DNA of 45,012 nucleotides, taken from Clostridia bacterium (GTDB lineage Bacteria; Bacillota; Clostridia; Christensenellales; CAG-138). Below are positions 8,315 to 15,296 of this stretch, one piece after another; the stretch's first letter is position 1; every line of letters starts with the position of its first letter. A program made the translations under genes and the position numbers. Under the pieces are notes generated by a model that saw nothing but the letters and a program-made list of their open reading frames with translations, ran no database searches and was not told the origin of the DNA. Location of the stretch: positions 1 to 45,012 of the forward strand of contig JAFSEB010000081.1 in assembly GCA_017435905.1 (NCBI GenBank). Reading direction: 5' to 3'.

Positions 8315-8857
8315 ATGGCGGCAGCGATGCTCATCATGGTGTTCCGCTGCCTCTATAACCTGATCTCAGCTGCAAGCCTCGGCATCTCGGGCGGCATGCT
8401 CACACCGCAAACAGCCCTCACCGTCGCCGCTTATACGCTCCTCGCCGTTTCCGCCTTTGGAAAATTCGGCACAAAAACAAGGCGGCGTGCGCTGCTTGCG
8501 GTGGGTCTTTTCTTTGCCGCATTCATTTTCACCGCCCTTTTCAACCTGCTTATGCTGAGCCTTTACTGGAGCAGCGAAAGCTATATTTCCGCCGACATGC
8601 TCAGCTATATCGGCACGCTGCTCGTCATCGTCTTCCTTGACCCGCTGGTGGAGTTGGCCGCCCTGCTTCTTACCGCCCTGTGGCTGCCCGTTGGGATCGT
8701 CGCCCTTGCCCAAGCGCAGCCGGCAGAGGCGCAGCCCTTCGCCGATGCGCCCGCCGATGCACCTCCGGATGTACCCGCCGATGCGCCCATTGATATGCCC
8801 GCAGAGCCCCTTCAGGAGCGGGTCGCCGCGGAAGCGGAGGAAACCGTGGAAGTATAA
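8315..8857 (+). CDS. Membrane protein with Pro/Ala-rich tail, possible downstream half of a split gene
   Basis: From ATG 8315 the protein is 180 residues. It has about four hydrophobic segments: MLIMVFRCLYNLISA, a stretch around TVAAYTLLAVSAF, the long AVGLFFAAFIFTALFNLLML, and GTLLVIVFLDPLVELAALL continuing to PVGIVALA. A cytosolic-type tail follows, rich in Pro, Ala and Asp with repeated ADAP units, ending in acidic residues. There is only a weak AAGAG site before the ATG, and the frame extends upstream to 8237 without a better start. This fits either coupling to the preceding gene or a frameshifted single gene. I do not recognise a family. A strong terminator follows at 8884. Confidence 0.5.
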   Translation: MAAAMLIMVFRCLYNLISAASLGISGGMLTPQTALTVAAYTLLAVSAFGKFGTKTRRRALLAVGLFFAAFIFTALFNLLMLSLYWSSESYISADMLSYIGTLLVIVFLDPLVELAALLLTALWLPVGIVALAQAQPAEAQPFADAPADAPPDVPADAPIDMPAEPLQERVAAEAEETVEV

Positions 8858-8883
8858 AGATGCATCCATTTGCAGCATGAAAT

Positions 8884-8912
8884 AGCGCCGGATCGAAGGA
8901 TCCGGCGCTTTG
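8884..8912 (+). terminator. Intrinsic terminator after membrane protein genes
   Basis: An 11-bp perfect stem (AGCGCCGGATC with GATCCGGCGCT) and a GAAG loop are followed by a short, interrupted T run (TTTGTT). It sits 27 bases after the stop at 8857. Confidence 0.8.
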
Positions 8913-8944
8913 TTGCGGTGATTATCGATAATTCGCGGCAAGGC

Positions 8945-9247
8945 TTACCGCATGTTTTTGATCAGCTGTGAAAGGAGTGCTTTTTGCTCATCGGTCAAAG
9001 CGGCCCACTGTCTGAACATTTCCTGCTGTTCCCTCGTCAGTTCCACCATATCGCCCTCGGCAAAGAATTGGGCAAGGGTGATGCCGAACCCGGAGCAAAT
9101 CGCTTCAAGGGTGGTGATGCTTGGAACGGTATTGCGCTTGAACAGGTTGGCAATGGTGGACTGCGACAGGTTCGCTTCCTTTGCAAGTTTATACTCTGTC
9201 CACCGGCGTTCTTCCATCAGCTGGCGTATGCGCAGATTCGTATCCAT
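8945..9247 (-). CDS. XRE-family helix-turn-helix repressor
   Basis: The 100-residue protein has an N-terminal Cro/C1-type HTH: IRQLMEERRWTEYKLAKEA, then LSQSTIANLFKRNTVPS as turn and recognition helix, and ITTLEAICSGFGITLAQFF closing the domain at about residue 63. The C-terminal third is helical and polar (LTREQQEMFRQWAALTDEQ), similar to short regulators in Clostridia, and may dimerise. It is divergent from a low-G+C membrane-protein gene. The shared 121-base region carries two inverted copies of CAAATGAAA, one inside the spacer of the plus-strand promoter, which suggests that it represses that neighbour and itself. AAGGAGG-like bases precede the ATG. Confidence 0.85.
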   Translation of the reverse strand: MDTNLRIRQLMEERRWTEYKLAKEANLSQSTIANLFKRNTVPSITTLEAICSGFGITLAQFFAEGDMVELTREQQEMFRQWAALTDEQKALLSQLIKNMR

Positions 9248-9281
9248 GGTTCACCCTCCTTTCTGTATTCATGATACTGTT

Positions 9282-9341
9282 CAAATGAAAGACAAAATAT
9301 GCCTCAGTTGTATTGAATTAGCATTTCATTTGAGTTATAAT
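9282..9341 (+). promoter_or_regulatory. Promoter and candidate XRE operator for the membrane gene at 9369
   Basis: TTGAAT (9313-9318), a 17-base spacer and TATAAT (9336-9341) form a good plus-strand promoter. CAAATGAAA (9282-9290) and its inverted copy TTTCATTTG (9324-9332) flank the region between the divergent genes, and the second copy fills the promoter spacer. Such placement is typical of repressor operators. Binding by the adjacent XRE protein is an inference. Confidence 0.6.
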
Positions 9342-9368
9342 TTTATACAGAAAGGGGTTGATTTTTCC

Positions 9369-9968
9369 ATGTCTGACAATTATGTTTCTTCATCCGCCTC
9401 CAACAAATGGAATATTTCGGCGGGCGCGTGCTTTATCCTGTCGGTGCTGTCGGTGATTGCACTTCAGCAGGGCGTTTATTCTCTCGGCCTCGGGGTCTAT
9501 TTACAGAATCCTGTTTATACGTTTATTCTCGTTGGCCAACTTGTGGCTGCTGCTTCTTTTTTCTCCAAAAACAAAATTGCCGTAATTGTAAGTGCAGTAA
9601 TACTCATGCTGCTATATGTCGCCCATCTACATTTTCAGGTGGTTCACTTTCAGCTGGAAGGCTACGACTTCGCTGATTTCTACGATTTGATCGATTTTCT
9701 TGTTTTTATGGGAATTCCCATGTCCCTTTCTGCTATTGCCTATCTTCTTTTGGCTATTGTGACAGGTATTGGGTTAACGAAAAAAGGGGGGATCCTCGGA
9801 ATTCTTCCTGCAATGCTCCTCTTCGCCTCTATGTTGGTCGAAAGAGATTTCTTACGCAGTTTCTATCCTATGCTGCAGATCGCTATCTCAGCCTTTGAAA
9901 TTCTCGCTCTTGTTTTTGCCGGTCTTTGGCTTCCCTCAGTGAGCAAAAAGAAAAAAGCCGATGCATAA
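9369..9968 (+). CDS. Multi-pass membrane protein of unknown function, low G+C
   Basis: The 199-residue protein starts at ATG 9369, with AAAGGGG about 12 bases upstream. After a polar N-terminus (SDNYVSSSASNKWN) it has about six hydrophobic segments, including GACFILSVLSVIALQQGVYS, YTFILVGQLVAAASFF, IAVIVSAVILMLLYVAHL, and three more towards the end, and finishes SKKKKADA. No domain is recognised. Its base composition is clearly richer in A+T than the genes on either side, and its codon choice is looser, a possible sign of transfer with the XRE regulator. Expression probably depends on the promoter and inverted-repeat operator just upstream. A strong terminator follows. Confidence 0.7.
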   Translation: MSDNYVSSSASNKWNISAGACFILSVLSVIALQQGVYSLGLGVYLQNPVYTFILVGQLVAAASFFSKNKIAVIVSAVILMLLYVAHLHFQVVHFQLEGYDFADFYDLIDFLVFMGIPMSLSAIAYLLLAIVTGIGLTKKGGILGILPAMLLFASMLVERDFLRSFYPMLQIAISAFEILALVFAGLWLPSVSKKKKADA

Positions 9969-9986
9969 GCGGATGCAGCATGAAAA

Positions 9987-10024
9987 CAGCGCCCCCGACC
10001 TGTATCGGGGGCGCTGGTTTTTTT
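9987..10024 (+). terminator. Intrinsic terminator after the low-G+C membrane gene
   Basis: An 11-bp stem (CAGCGCCCCCG at 9987-9997 with CGGGGGCGCTG at 10006-10016) is followed by GTTTTTTT. It also lies just past the end of the convergent ferritin gene. Confidence 0.85.
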
Positions 10025-10033
10025 GATTTGCTT

Positions 10034-10546
10034 TTAGCCGATCACAAGGCTCGGGGGTGCATACACACGGGCTTTGTATTCCTGATCGAGCATGTAGAGG
10101 CCCTTGGCATCGGTGCCGAAGAGCTTGTAGCGGGAGATCATGGAATCGGCGCTGTCTTCCTCTTCCATCTGCTCATCCACGAACCAGTCGAGGAACTTCA
10201 TGGTGCGGTAATCCTTGGCGGCGTAGCACTCATGGTAGATGTCGTTGATGAGGGCGGTCACATAGCGCTCGTGCTCCGCTGCCGCCACGAGGGGGTCAAG
10301 CACATCGCTGTAGACCTTGTCGGGCTTATCGATGGCTTCAAGGGTGACCTTGAGGCCGTTGCTCTGCATGTATTTCATGAACAGAAGGGCGTGGTCACGC
10401 TCTTCCTGCGCCTGCACCATGTAGTAGTTGGCGTAGCCGTCAAGATCCAGCTCATCGTAATAGTTGGACATGTCAAGGTACAGGTAGGCGCTGTAAAACT
10501 CCTTGTTGATCTGCTCGTTGAGCAGTTTGGCGATCTTTTCGTTCAT
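10034..10546 (-). CDS. ftnA: Ferritin, non-haem iron storage protein
   Basis: The 170-residue product is the usual ferritin length. Four-helix bundle motifs are clear: LNEQINKEFYSAYLYLDMSN in helix A with the ferroxidase Glu, QAQEERDHALLFMKYM in helix B with the Glu-x-x-His pair, and FVDEQMEEEDSADSMIS in helix D. It oxidises Fe(II) and stores it as a ferric mineral in a 24-mer shell, lowering Fenton chemistry. I chose ATG 10546 (MNEKIAK) over ATG 10552 because AAGGAG lies 7 bases before the former and only 2 before the latter. It sits with reverse rubrerythrin and a PerR/Fur-type regulator, a likely iron and peroxide stress group, though each gene seems to have its own promoter region. Confidence 0.92.
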   Translation of the reverse strand: MNEKIAKLLNEQINKEFYSAYLYLDMSNYYDELDLDGYANYYMVQAQEERDHALLFMKYMQSNGLKVTLEAIDKPDKVYSDVLDPLVAAAEHERYVTALINDIYHECYAAKDYRTMKFLDWFVDEQMEEEDSADSMISRYKLFGTDAKGLYMLDQEYKARVYAPPSLVIG

Positions 10547-10635
10547 TTTCATTCTCCTTCCATGCTGCCCCGCAGGGCCTTTTCCCATGTGTTATGCTGT
10601 GCGGTATCCGTTCGGAATATGCGTAAAATGAAGAA

Positions 10636-10664
10636 GCCGGTTTGAGGCGCTGCCCCAAACCGGC
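10636..10664 (-). terminator. Terminator-like hairpin after reverse rubrerythrin
   Basis: GCCGGTTTG (10636-10644) pairs with CAAACCGGC (10656-10664) 10 bases beyond the rubrerythrin stop. On the minus strand it is followed by TTCTTCATTTT, an imperfect T tract. Confidence 0.6.
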
Positions 10665-10674
10665 ATTGAAGTGC

Positions 10675-11217
10675 TTATTTGAAGTAGCGGTTCAGCAGGC
10701 CTTCGAAAGCCTTGCCGTGGCGGGCCTCGTCACGGGCCATTTCATGAACGGTATCATGGATGGCATCGAGGTTGAGAGCCTTGGCACGCTTGGCAAGATC
10801 GAACTTGCCGGCGGTGGCGCCATTCTCGGCGTCTACACGCATTTCAAGGTTCTTCTTGGTGGAATCGGTAACGACTTCACCGAGAAGCTCCGCAAACTTG
10901 GCGGCGTGCTCAGCCTCTTCATAGGCTGCCTTTTCCCAGTAAAGGCCGATCTCGGGATAGCCTTCACGGTGTGCAACACGTGCCATGGCAAGGTACATAC
11001 CCACTTCGGTGCACTCGCCCATGTAGTTGGCACGGAGGTCTTCCATGATGTCTTCGGGAGCGCCCTGCGCTACGCCGACAACATGCTCGGCTGCCCAAAC
11101 TTTTTCACCTTCCTGCAGGTTGAACTTTTCCGCAGGAACCTTGCACTGGGGGCACTTTTCCGGGGGGGTGGGGCCCTTATGTACGTAACCGCAAACGCTG
11201 CAAACCCAAGTCTTCAT
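10675..11217 (-). CDS. rbr: Reverse rubrerythrin (rubredoxin domain first)
   Basis: This 180-residue protein carries the rubredoxin-type domain at its N-terminus: [12 protein letters not shown] with one Cys pair and [10 protein letters not shown] with the second, within the first 27 residues. The diiron ferritin-like domain follows, with [36 protein letters not shown] and a last helix [17 protein letters not shown] supplying Glu and His ligands. This order is reversed relative to classical rubrerythrin and is known from Clostridium, where such proteins reduce hydrogen peroxide and oxygen with electrons from NADH-linked partners and are under PerR control. ATG 11217 has AGGAGG 10 bases upstream; a TTG two codons earlier is less likely. 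The PerR-like gene lies 74 bases upstream on the same strand. Confidence 0.93.
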   Translation of the reverse strand: MKTWVCSVCGYVHKGPTPPEKCPQCKVPAEKFNLQEGEKVWAAEHVVGVAQGAPEDIMEDLRANYMGECTEVGMYLAMARVAHREGYPEIGLYWEKAAYEEAEHAAKFAELLGEVVTDSTKKNLEMRVDAENGATAGKFDLAKRAKALNLDAIHDTVHEMARDEARHGKAFEGLLNRYFK

Positions 11218-11291
11218 AATCAAATTTCCTCCTGATTTTTTGAATTTTTAATGTTAGATTTTTTGTTTGACCGTGTGTTGATGGGAGACGG

Positions 11292-11675
11292 TCATTCCCT
11301 TTCCAAACAGTTTTCGCAAAGGCCCCGGAAGAGGATCTCCTGCCGCTGCACCTTGCCGCCCACCGCATCTTCCGCCATGGCATTGATGCCGTTATCCTGG
11401 GGAAGGTAAACATCCACCACCGCACCGCAGTGCTCGCAGATGAAGTGGGCATGGGGGTAAGTATCCGCATCGTAGCGGGCTTTGTCTTCCACAACGCCGA
11501 CCATGTTTACTTCACCGCTGTCCACAAAGGCTTTCAGGTTCCGGTACACCGTGGCGAGGGAAAGATCCGGATAATCGGGCTTGAGACGGGCGTACACCCA
11601 TTCTGCGGTGGGATGAACTTTGACTTCGCGAAGCGCATCCATGATGGCTTCCCGCTTGCGGCTGTACTTCTGCAT
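11292..11675 (-). CDS. perR: Fur-family regulator, PerR-like
   Basis: This 127-residue protein has the Fur winged helix: SRKREAIMDALREVKVHPTA, then LSLATVYRNLKAFVDSGEV as recognition helix. The metal and dimer domain has RYDADTYPHAHFICEHCGAV with a CxxC and a second CENC near the C-terminus, together a structural zinc site. The Asp in GAVVDV aligns with Asp104 of Bacillus PerR, where Fur has Glu, and HAH matches the PerR His pair. This favours a peroxide-sensing PerR over an iron-only Fur. Its neighbours, reverse rubrerythrin and ferritin, are classic PerR targets. A GATAAT-rich box immediately upstream suggests autoregulation. Confidence 0.85.
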   Translation of the reverse strand: MQKYSRKREAIMDALREVKVHPTAEWVYARLKPDYPDLSLATVYRNLKAFVDSGEVNMVGVVEDKARYDADTYPHAHFICEHCGAVVDVYLPQDNGINAMAEDAVGGKVQRQEILFRGLCENCLERE

Positions 11676-11691
11676 CGCGCCCTCCTTTTTT

Positions 11692-11715
11692 GATATTGAT
11701 TATCGTTATCATTAT
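11692..11715 (-). promoter_or_regulatory. Fur/PerR-type operator upstream of perR-like gene
   Basis: Read on the minus strand this is GATAATGATAACGATAATC followed by AATATC. That is three near-identical GATAAT hexamers plus an inverted one, the layout of a classic Fur box. It lies 17 to 40 bases before the start codon of the regulator. Whether Fur or PerR binds is inferred from position. Confidence 0.75.
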
Positions 11716-11838
11716 TATACCCATAATTTGGCATTTGTAAAGGGGTTTTTCAAAAATTTTTTTGATTTTTTTTGAAAGCGTGATGCGAGATGGTTTTGTG
11801 GGGAACAGAAAGAGGGTTTCGGCGAAGGAAGAGGCTGC

Positions 11839-11935
11839 GGCGGTGCGGCGCAGGTTTGCGCCCTGCGCAAACCAAGCGGCGTGCCCGCAGGGCACGCCCC
11901 GGCTGCGGCGGAGCCGCAGCATGCGCCGCACCGCC
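11839..11935. repeat. 97-bp cloverleaf-forming GC-rich repeat, complete copy
   Basis: The outer arms GGCGGTGCGGCGCA (11839-11852) and TGCGCCGCACCGCC (11922-11935) are perfect 14-bp complements. They enclose three perfect hairpins: GGTTTGCGC/GCGCAAACC (11853-11873, 9 bp), GGCGTGCCC/GGGCACGCC (11878-11898, 9 bp) and GCTGCGGC/GCCGCAGC (11902-11920, 8 bp), each with a 3-base loop. Almost every base is paired. Its first part resembles the sequence at the right end of the window, so it belongs to a dispersed family. It lies 52 bases beyond the stop of the gene at 11987-12451 and may also end that transcript. Confidence 0.8.
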
Positions 11936-11986
11936 CCGTATTCCCGCAAAAGCCGCTTACAGCCTTCCCGTATCAAAAAATGTTTC

Positions 11987-12451
11987 TTATTTCCTCCCGA
12001 ACAGACGGGACAGGGGTTCAAGGATCGAAGACAGGGACTTGATGGAACCGTTCAGCCCTTCAAGGTCGACCCCTTCGAGCACTTCGAGGGCACGGTCCAC
12101 ATCCGCAAGGGCGGTCTCCACACCGCCGGCAACGGCGGTAAGCGTCTCCTCCGCCTCCCCTGCAAGGGATTCGATGCGCTTTGCCATGGCAGGGATATCC
12201 GCTTCTTCCAGATCGGCAGCGGCGGCTTCCAAAGAGGCAATGGCCGTTTCCGCCTGGCGGAGCGTTTCATCCGCAGCGGCAAGGGTGCCCTTTGCCTGCG
12301 GTACCAACACCGCAAGGGAGATGATAAGCGCTATGGCGGCAGCCGCCGCAGCGCCTGCGGTCACAAAGGCGGCAATGCGCCTTGCTGCGCTGTCCTTTGC
12401 AATGGCGGCAAGGTGTTCCTCTGCGCCTGCCTGCAAGACCTTCGTTTCCAT
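11987..12451 (-). CDS. Membrane-anchored coiled-coil protein, unknown
   Basis: The 154-residue protein has a polar N-terminus (METKVLQAGAEEHLAAIAK), one strong transmembrane segment at about residues 27-52 (FVTAGAAAAAAIALIISLAV) and a long Ala/Glu/Leu helix with heptad-like spacing from 53 to 140, ending LSRLFGRK. It probably sits in the membrane with the coiled coil outside or in the cytosol; orientation cannot be decided. No conserved family is recognised. It is a single gene, 43 bases downstream of the LysR gene on the same strand, so it may be co-transcribed with it. Codon use matches the neighbouring chromosome. Confidence 0.65.
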   Translation of the reverse strand: METKVLQAGAEEHLAAIAKDSAARRIAAFVTAGAAAAAAIALIISLAVLVPQAKGTLAAADETLRQAETAIASLEAAAADLEEADIPAMAKRIESLAGEAEETLTAVAGGVETALADVDRALEVLEGVDLEGLNGSIKSLSSILEPLSRLFGRK

Positions 12452-12494
12452 GCTGTGTCCTCCCTGTGCTTTTTATAGTAGGAAGCGCTCCCGG

Positions 12495-13391
12495 TCATAC
12501 CTCCGTGAGCACATCATCGATGTTGGAAAGCTCACGGCGTGCATGGTCGATGAAAAGCCGTGTTGCACTGGTGATGCGCCCGCGCTTGGGCGTGGCGATG
12601 CCGATGCTGCGGTGCTGCTGCAGGTCAAAATCCTTCCACACCACATCGTAACGGCCAAGGTCGAACAAAAGCGAGTGCATCACGCTCATGCCGAGACCGG
12701 ATTCCACCATGGAAAGGATCATGTGGTCATCGTTGACCTCATAGCGTACCCGGGGCGGCGAAGGCAGGTGGCTGAGGAAGCCGGAAAGCTCGTTATCCTC
12801 ATCCTCACGGAGCTTGATGAAGCGCTCCTCGCACAGCTGCGCCACGGGATAAAGCGGCGCATCCGCCAGGGGATGATCCTTGGGCAGCACGGCAACGAGC
12901 CTGTCACGCCTTAAAAAGTGCACGTCGAGGTCCGCACCGGTGGGCATATTCACAAAGCCGCAGTCCACCTCTCCCCGGAAGACCCACTCTTCGATCTCCG
13001 AATAGTTTTCGCTGTTGAGCAGCTTAAATTCAATGCCGGGGTACTGCTGCTCAAAGCTCTTGAGCAGCATGGGCACCCACTTGTTGGCAACGCTTGTAAA
13101 GGTACCCACACGCACAAGACCCGTATGGAGACCCTTGAGTTCATTCACGGTAAACTGCAGCTCCTCATGATCCGCCACCACGGTCTTGATCAGCGGCAGC
13201 AGCTTTTCGCCGGCACTCGAAAGCACGATGCCGGCACGGCTCCTGTAAAGGAGCTCAACACCCCATTCCTTTTCAAGGTCGGCGATCATCCTGCTCACGG
13301 CAGGCTGGGTATATCCCATTTGCTCGGCAGCAAGGCTGACACTGCCAAGTTCCACCGTCTTGAGCAGCGCCGCATATTTCTGCAGGCTCAT
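12495..13391 (-). CDS. LysR-family regulator, probable controller of ornithine fermentation
   Basis: At 298 residues this is a full-length LysR protein. The N-terminal winged HTH reads MSLQKYAALLKTVELGSVSL, AAEQMGYTQPAVSRMIADLE and ELLYRSRAGIVLSSAGEKLL. The effector domain starts near residue 90 (LVRVGTFTSVANKWVPMLL) and contains VDCGFVNMP and VESGLGMSVMHSLL. It is divergent from ord, separated by 156 bases, the standard arrangement for a LysR regulator of the adjacent operon. The effector may be ornithine or another pathway compound, but nothing in the sequence shows which. AAAAGGAG precedes ATG 13391. Confidence 0.88.
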   Translation of the reverse strand: MSLQKYAALLKTVELGSVSLAAEQMGYTQPAVSRMIADLEKEWGVELLYRSRAGIVLSSAGEKLLPLIKTVVADHEELQFTVNELKGLHTGLVRVGTFTSVANKWVPMLLKSFEQQYPGIEFKLLNSENYSEIEEWVFRGEVDCGFVNMPTGADLDVHFLRRDRLVAVLPKDHPLADAPLYPVAQLCEERFIKLREDEDNELSGFLSHLPSPPRVRYEVNDDHMILSMVESGLGMSVMHSLLFDLGRYDVVWKDFDLQQHRSIGIATPKRGRITSATRLFIDHARRELSNIDDVLTEV

Positions 13392-13409
13392 ATGTTTCTC
13401 CTTTTGATT

Positions 13410-13488
13410 TTCTGTTTGCTATATTACAGAGAATTATGTATAATATAAAAAACATTCGTTTGTGTAATATTGGAACCTATTGTACAAT
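13410..13488 (+). promoter_or_regulatory. ord promoter and possible LysR site
   Basis: TTGTGT (13460-13465), a 17-base spacer and TACAAT (13483-13488) are the best plus-strand promoter for ord; the palindrome ATTGTACAAT (13479-13488) overlaps the -10. Closer to the LysR gene, TCTGT (13411-13415) and ACAGA (13426-13430) form an inverted repeat with a 10-base gap, close to the T-N11-A type bound by LysR proteins. The whole 156-base gap is A+T-rich. Confidence 0.5.
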
Positions 13489-13547
13489 AAATAAGAGAAA
13501 ACTTCAATACTCATTTCTAAAAAACCAATCAACGTGGGAGGAGAAAT

Positions 13548-14615
13548 ATGGAAAACGTAAAAGTCATTATCTGGGGCCTTGGCGCTATGGGCGGCGGCAT
13601 GGCAGACATGCTTCTTAAGAAGAAGGGCGTGGACATCGTTGGCGTCGTTGGCCGCGGCAAGAAGATCGGCACCAGCATGTATGATTACATCAAGACCGAG
13701 CGCGGCGACAGGCCCGATGTCATCATCGGCGCTGCCGAAGACGTGATCAAGCCCGGCGCTGCCGATGTTGTGCTCCTTTGCACCGACTCCTTCACCAAGG
13801 AAGCCTTCCCCCGCCTCAAGTTCATCCTTGAGCAGGGCATCAACGTCATCACTTCCGCCGAGGAAATGTCCTACCCCAAGGCGCAGCAGCCCGAGCTTGC
13901 GGAAGAGCTCGATAAGATCGCCAAGGCACACGGCGCATCCGTTCTCGGCACCGGCATCAACCCCGGCCTCATCATGGACCTTCTCGTTCTGGTCTGGACC
14001 GGCTGCATGGAGACCGTGGACCACATCGTTTCCCGCCGCGTCAACAGCCTTTCCCCCTTCGGCCCCGCCGTTATGGAAGAGCAGGGCATCGGCATCACCA
14101 AGGAAGAGTTCTACCTCCGCAAGGAAGGCAAGGGCGCAGGTCACCTTTCCGGCCACGTTGGCTTCAAGGAGAGCGTTGGCATGATCGCCGATGGTATCGG
14201 CTGGGAGATCGATGAGTTCAAGCAGGATATGGAACCCATCGTGACCGATGTGGACCGCAAGAGCCCCTACGGCTTTGCCGCTGCCGGCAACGTTGCGGGC
14301 GTCGCCATGAAGGCTTGGGGCTACAAGGATGGCGAGTGCGTCATCGAAATGGATCATCCCCAGCAGATCGAGCCCGAGCAGGTCGGCGTACAGACCGGTG
14401 ACTACGTCATCATCAACGGCACCCCCGCCGTCAACATGGTCAACTCCCCTGAGATCGACGGCGGCATCGGCACCATCGCCATGTGCGTCAACATGATCCC
14501 CCAGATCATCAACGCCGAACCCGGTCTTCACACCATGCTGACCCTGCCCGTTCCCCGTGCGATCATGGGCGACATGCGTGACCGCATCAACCCCGACAAG
14601 AAGATCGTCAAGTAA
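13548..14615 (+). CDS. ord: 2,4-diaminopentanoate dehydrogenase
   Basis: This 355-residue protein matches Ord of Clostridium sticklandii in plan. It has a Rossmann NAD(P)-binding start, VIIWGLGAMGGGMADMLL, then DVVLLCTDSFTKEAF, ITSAEEMSYPK and GTGINPGLIMDLLVLV in the dihydrodipicolinate-reductase-like fold. It oxidatively deaminates (2R,4S)-2,4-diaminopentanoate to 2-amino-4-oxopentanoate and ammonia, the third step of ornithine fermentation. GGGAGGAG precedes the ATG. It is the first gene of the cluster, but a 275-bp inverted-repeat element separates it from ortA, unlike the usual tight spacing. The stop codon lies in the first of two tandem 17-base copies of AAGTAATCCCTTTCCAC. Confidence 0.92.
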   Translation: MENVKVIIWGLGAMGGGMADMLLKKKGVDIVGVVGRGKKIGTSMYDYIKTERGDRPDVIIGAAEDVIKPGAADVVLLCTDSFTKEAFPRLKFILEQGINVITSAEEMSYPKAQQPELAEELDKIAKAHGASVLGTGINPGLIMDLLVLVWTGCMETVDHIVSRRVNSLSPFGPAVMEEQGIGITKEEFYLRKEGKGAGHLSGHVGFKESVGMIADGIGWEIDEFKQDMEPIVTDVDRKSPYGFAAAGNVAGVAMKAWGYKDGECVIEMDHPQQIEPEQVGVQTGDYVIINGTPAVNMVNSPEIDGGIGTIAMCVNMIPQIINAEPGLHTMLTLPVPRAIMGDMRDRINPDKKIVK

Positions 14616-14644
14616 TCCCTTTCCACAAGTAATCCCTTTCCATA

Positions 14645-14919
14645 GGGTGACCAATATCATTCAAACCCGCCAAAGACGGCGGTAACGGCGAGCTGCAGCG
14701 TTGTCGGTGTTTGAAATAGCACCACTATTCCTGCACACCTCCGCCTTGCATCTCATCCGTTCCTGCCGACTTTGGTCCGAAGGATTTTTCGGTGCCGGAG
14801 GGTATGAAAGAGCAAGGAAGACGAAGGAGGCATACCCGTAGGTATTCCGACTGAGGATGACGCAGCTATTGCGCAGCATACGGCTGCGAAAAACGTGGTT
14901 CGTATGATAATGGTCACCC
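14645..14919. mobile_element. MITE-like TA-flanked inverted-repeat element, copy 1
   Basis: The ends are inverted repeats: GGGTGACCAATATCAT at the left and, read from the right end, GGGTGACCATTATCAT, one mismatch in 16. Both ends are flanked by TA (14643-14644, 14920-14921), the target duplication of mariner/IS630-type transposition. At 275 bp it has no coding frame of note. The core, with GCACCACTATTCC near 14717 and GAGGCATACCCGTAGG near 14827, has close counterparts in the element at 32061-32340. It lies between ord and ortA, inside the ornithine gene cluster. Confidence 0.7.
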
Positions 14920-14990
14920 TACATTAACAGGGCTTGGCGAACAGGGCAGCACCTGTTCGCCAGGCCCACACTTTACATTTGGAGGATAAT

Positions 14991-15296
14991 ATGGCAAAGA
15001 AAAACGATTACGTCCGCATCCACAGGGTCGTTCTGGAACCCGAGGAGCGTACCGGCAAGCTGCCGGAGGATACCAAGAAGGTCCCCCTTGAAATGTGGGT
15101 CAAAGGCCGCCTTGTGAACGACACCGCCGAGATCGGCGATGAAGTCACCGTGACCACCGCTGTTGGCCGCACCGAGCACGGCACCCTCATCGAAGTAAAC
15201 CCCTGCTACGAACTTAACTACGGCAGCTTCGTCCCGGAGATCCTTCAGATCGAAGAATCCCTCAGAAGCACCCTGTTTGGAGGTAATGAAGCATGA
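14991..15296 (+). CDS. ortA: 2-amino-4-oxopentanoate thiolase, alpha subunit
   Basis: The 101-residue protein is the small subunit of 2-amino-4-ketopentanoate thiolase. Recognisable parts are DYVRIHRVVLEPEERTGKLP, the central WVKGRLVNDTAEIGDEVTV and NPCYELNYGSFVPEILQIEE, all characteristic of OrtA. With OrtB it splits 2-amino-4-oxopentanoate with coenzyme A to alanine and acetyl-CoA. GGAGG lies 6 bases before ATG 14991. The stop overlaps the ortB start by 4 bases, so translation is likely coupled and subunits are made together. The upstream 375 bases are mostly the MITE-like element, so ortA may depend on read-through from ord or on a promoter in the element. Confidence 0.9.
   Translation: MAKKNDYVRIHRVVLEPEERTGKLPEDTKKVPLEMWVKGRLVNDTAEIGDEVTVTTAVGRTEHGTLIEVNPCYELNYGSFVPEILQIEESLRSTLFGGNEA

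Noticed and set aside
14616..14990. A small minus-strand frame (14661-14879) as a gene between ord and ortA.
   Set aside because: It lies inside the inverted-repeat element, has no ribosome site and encodes a low-quality Arg/Ser-rich product.
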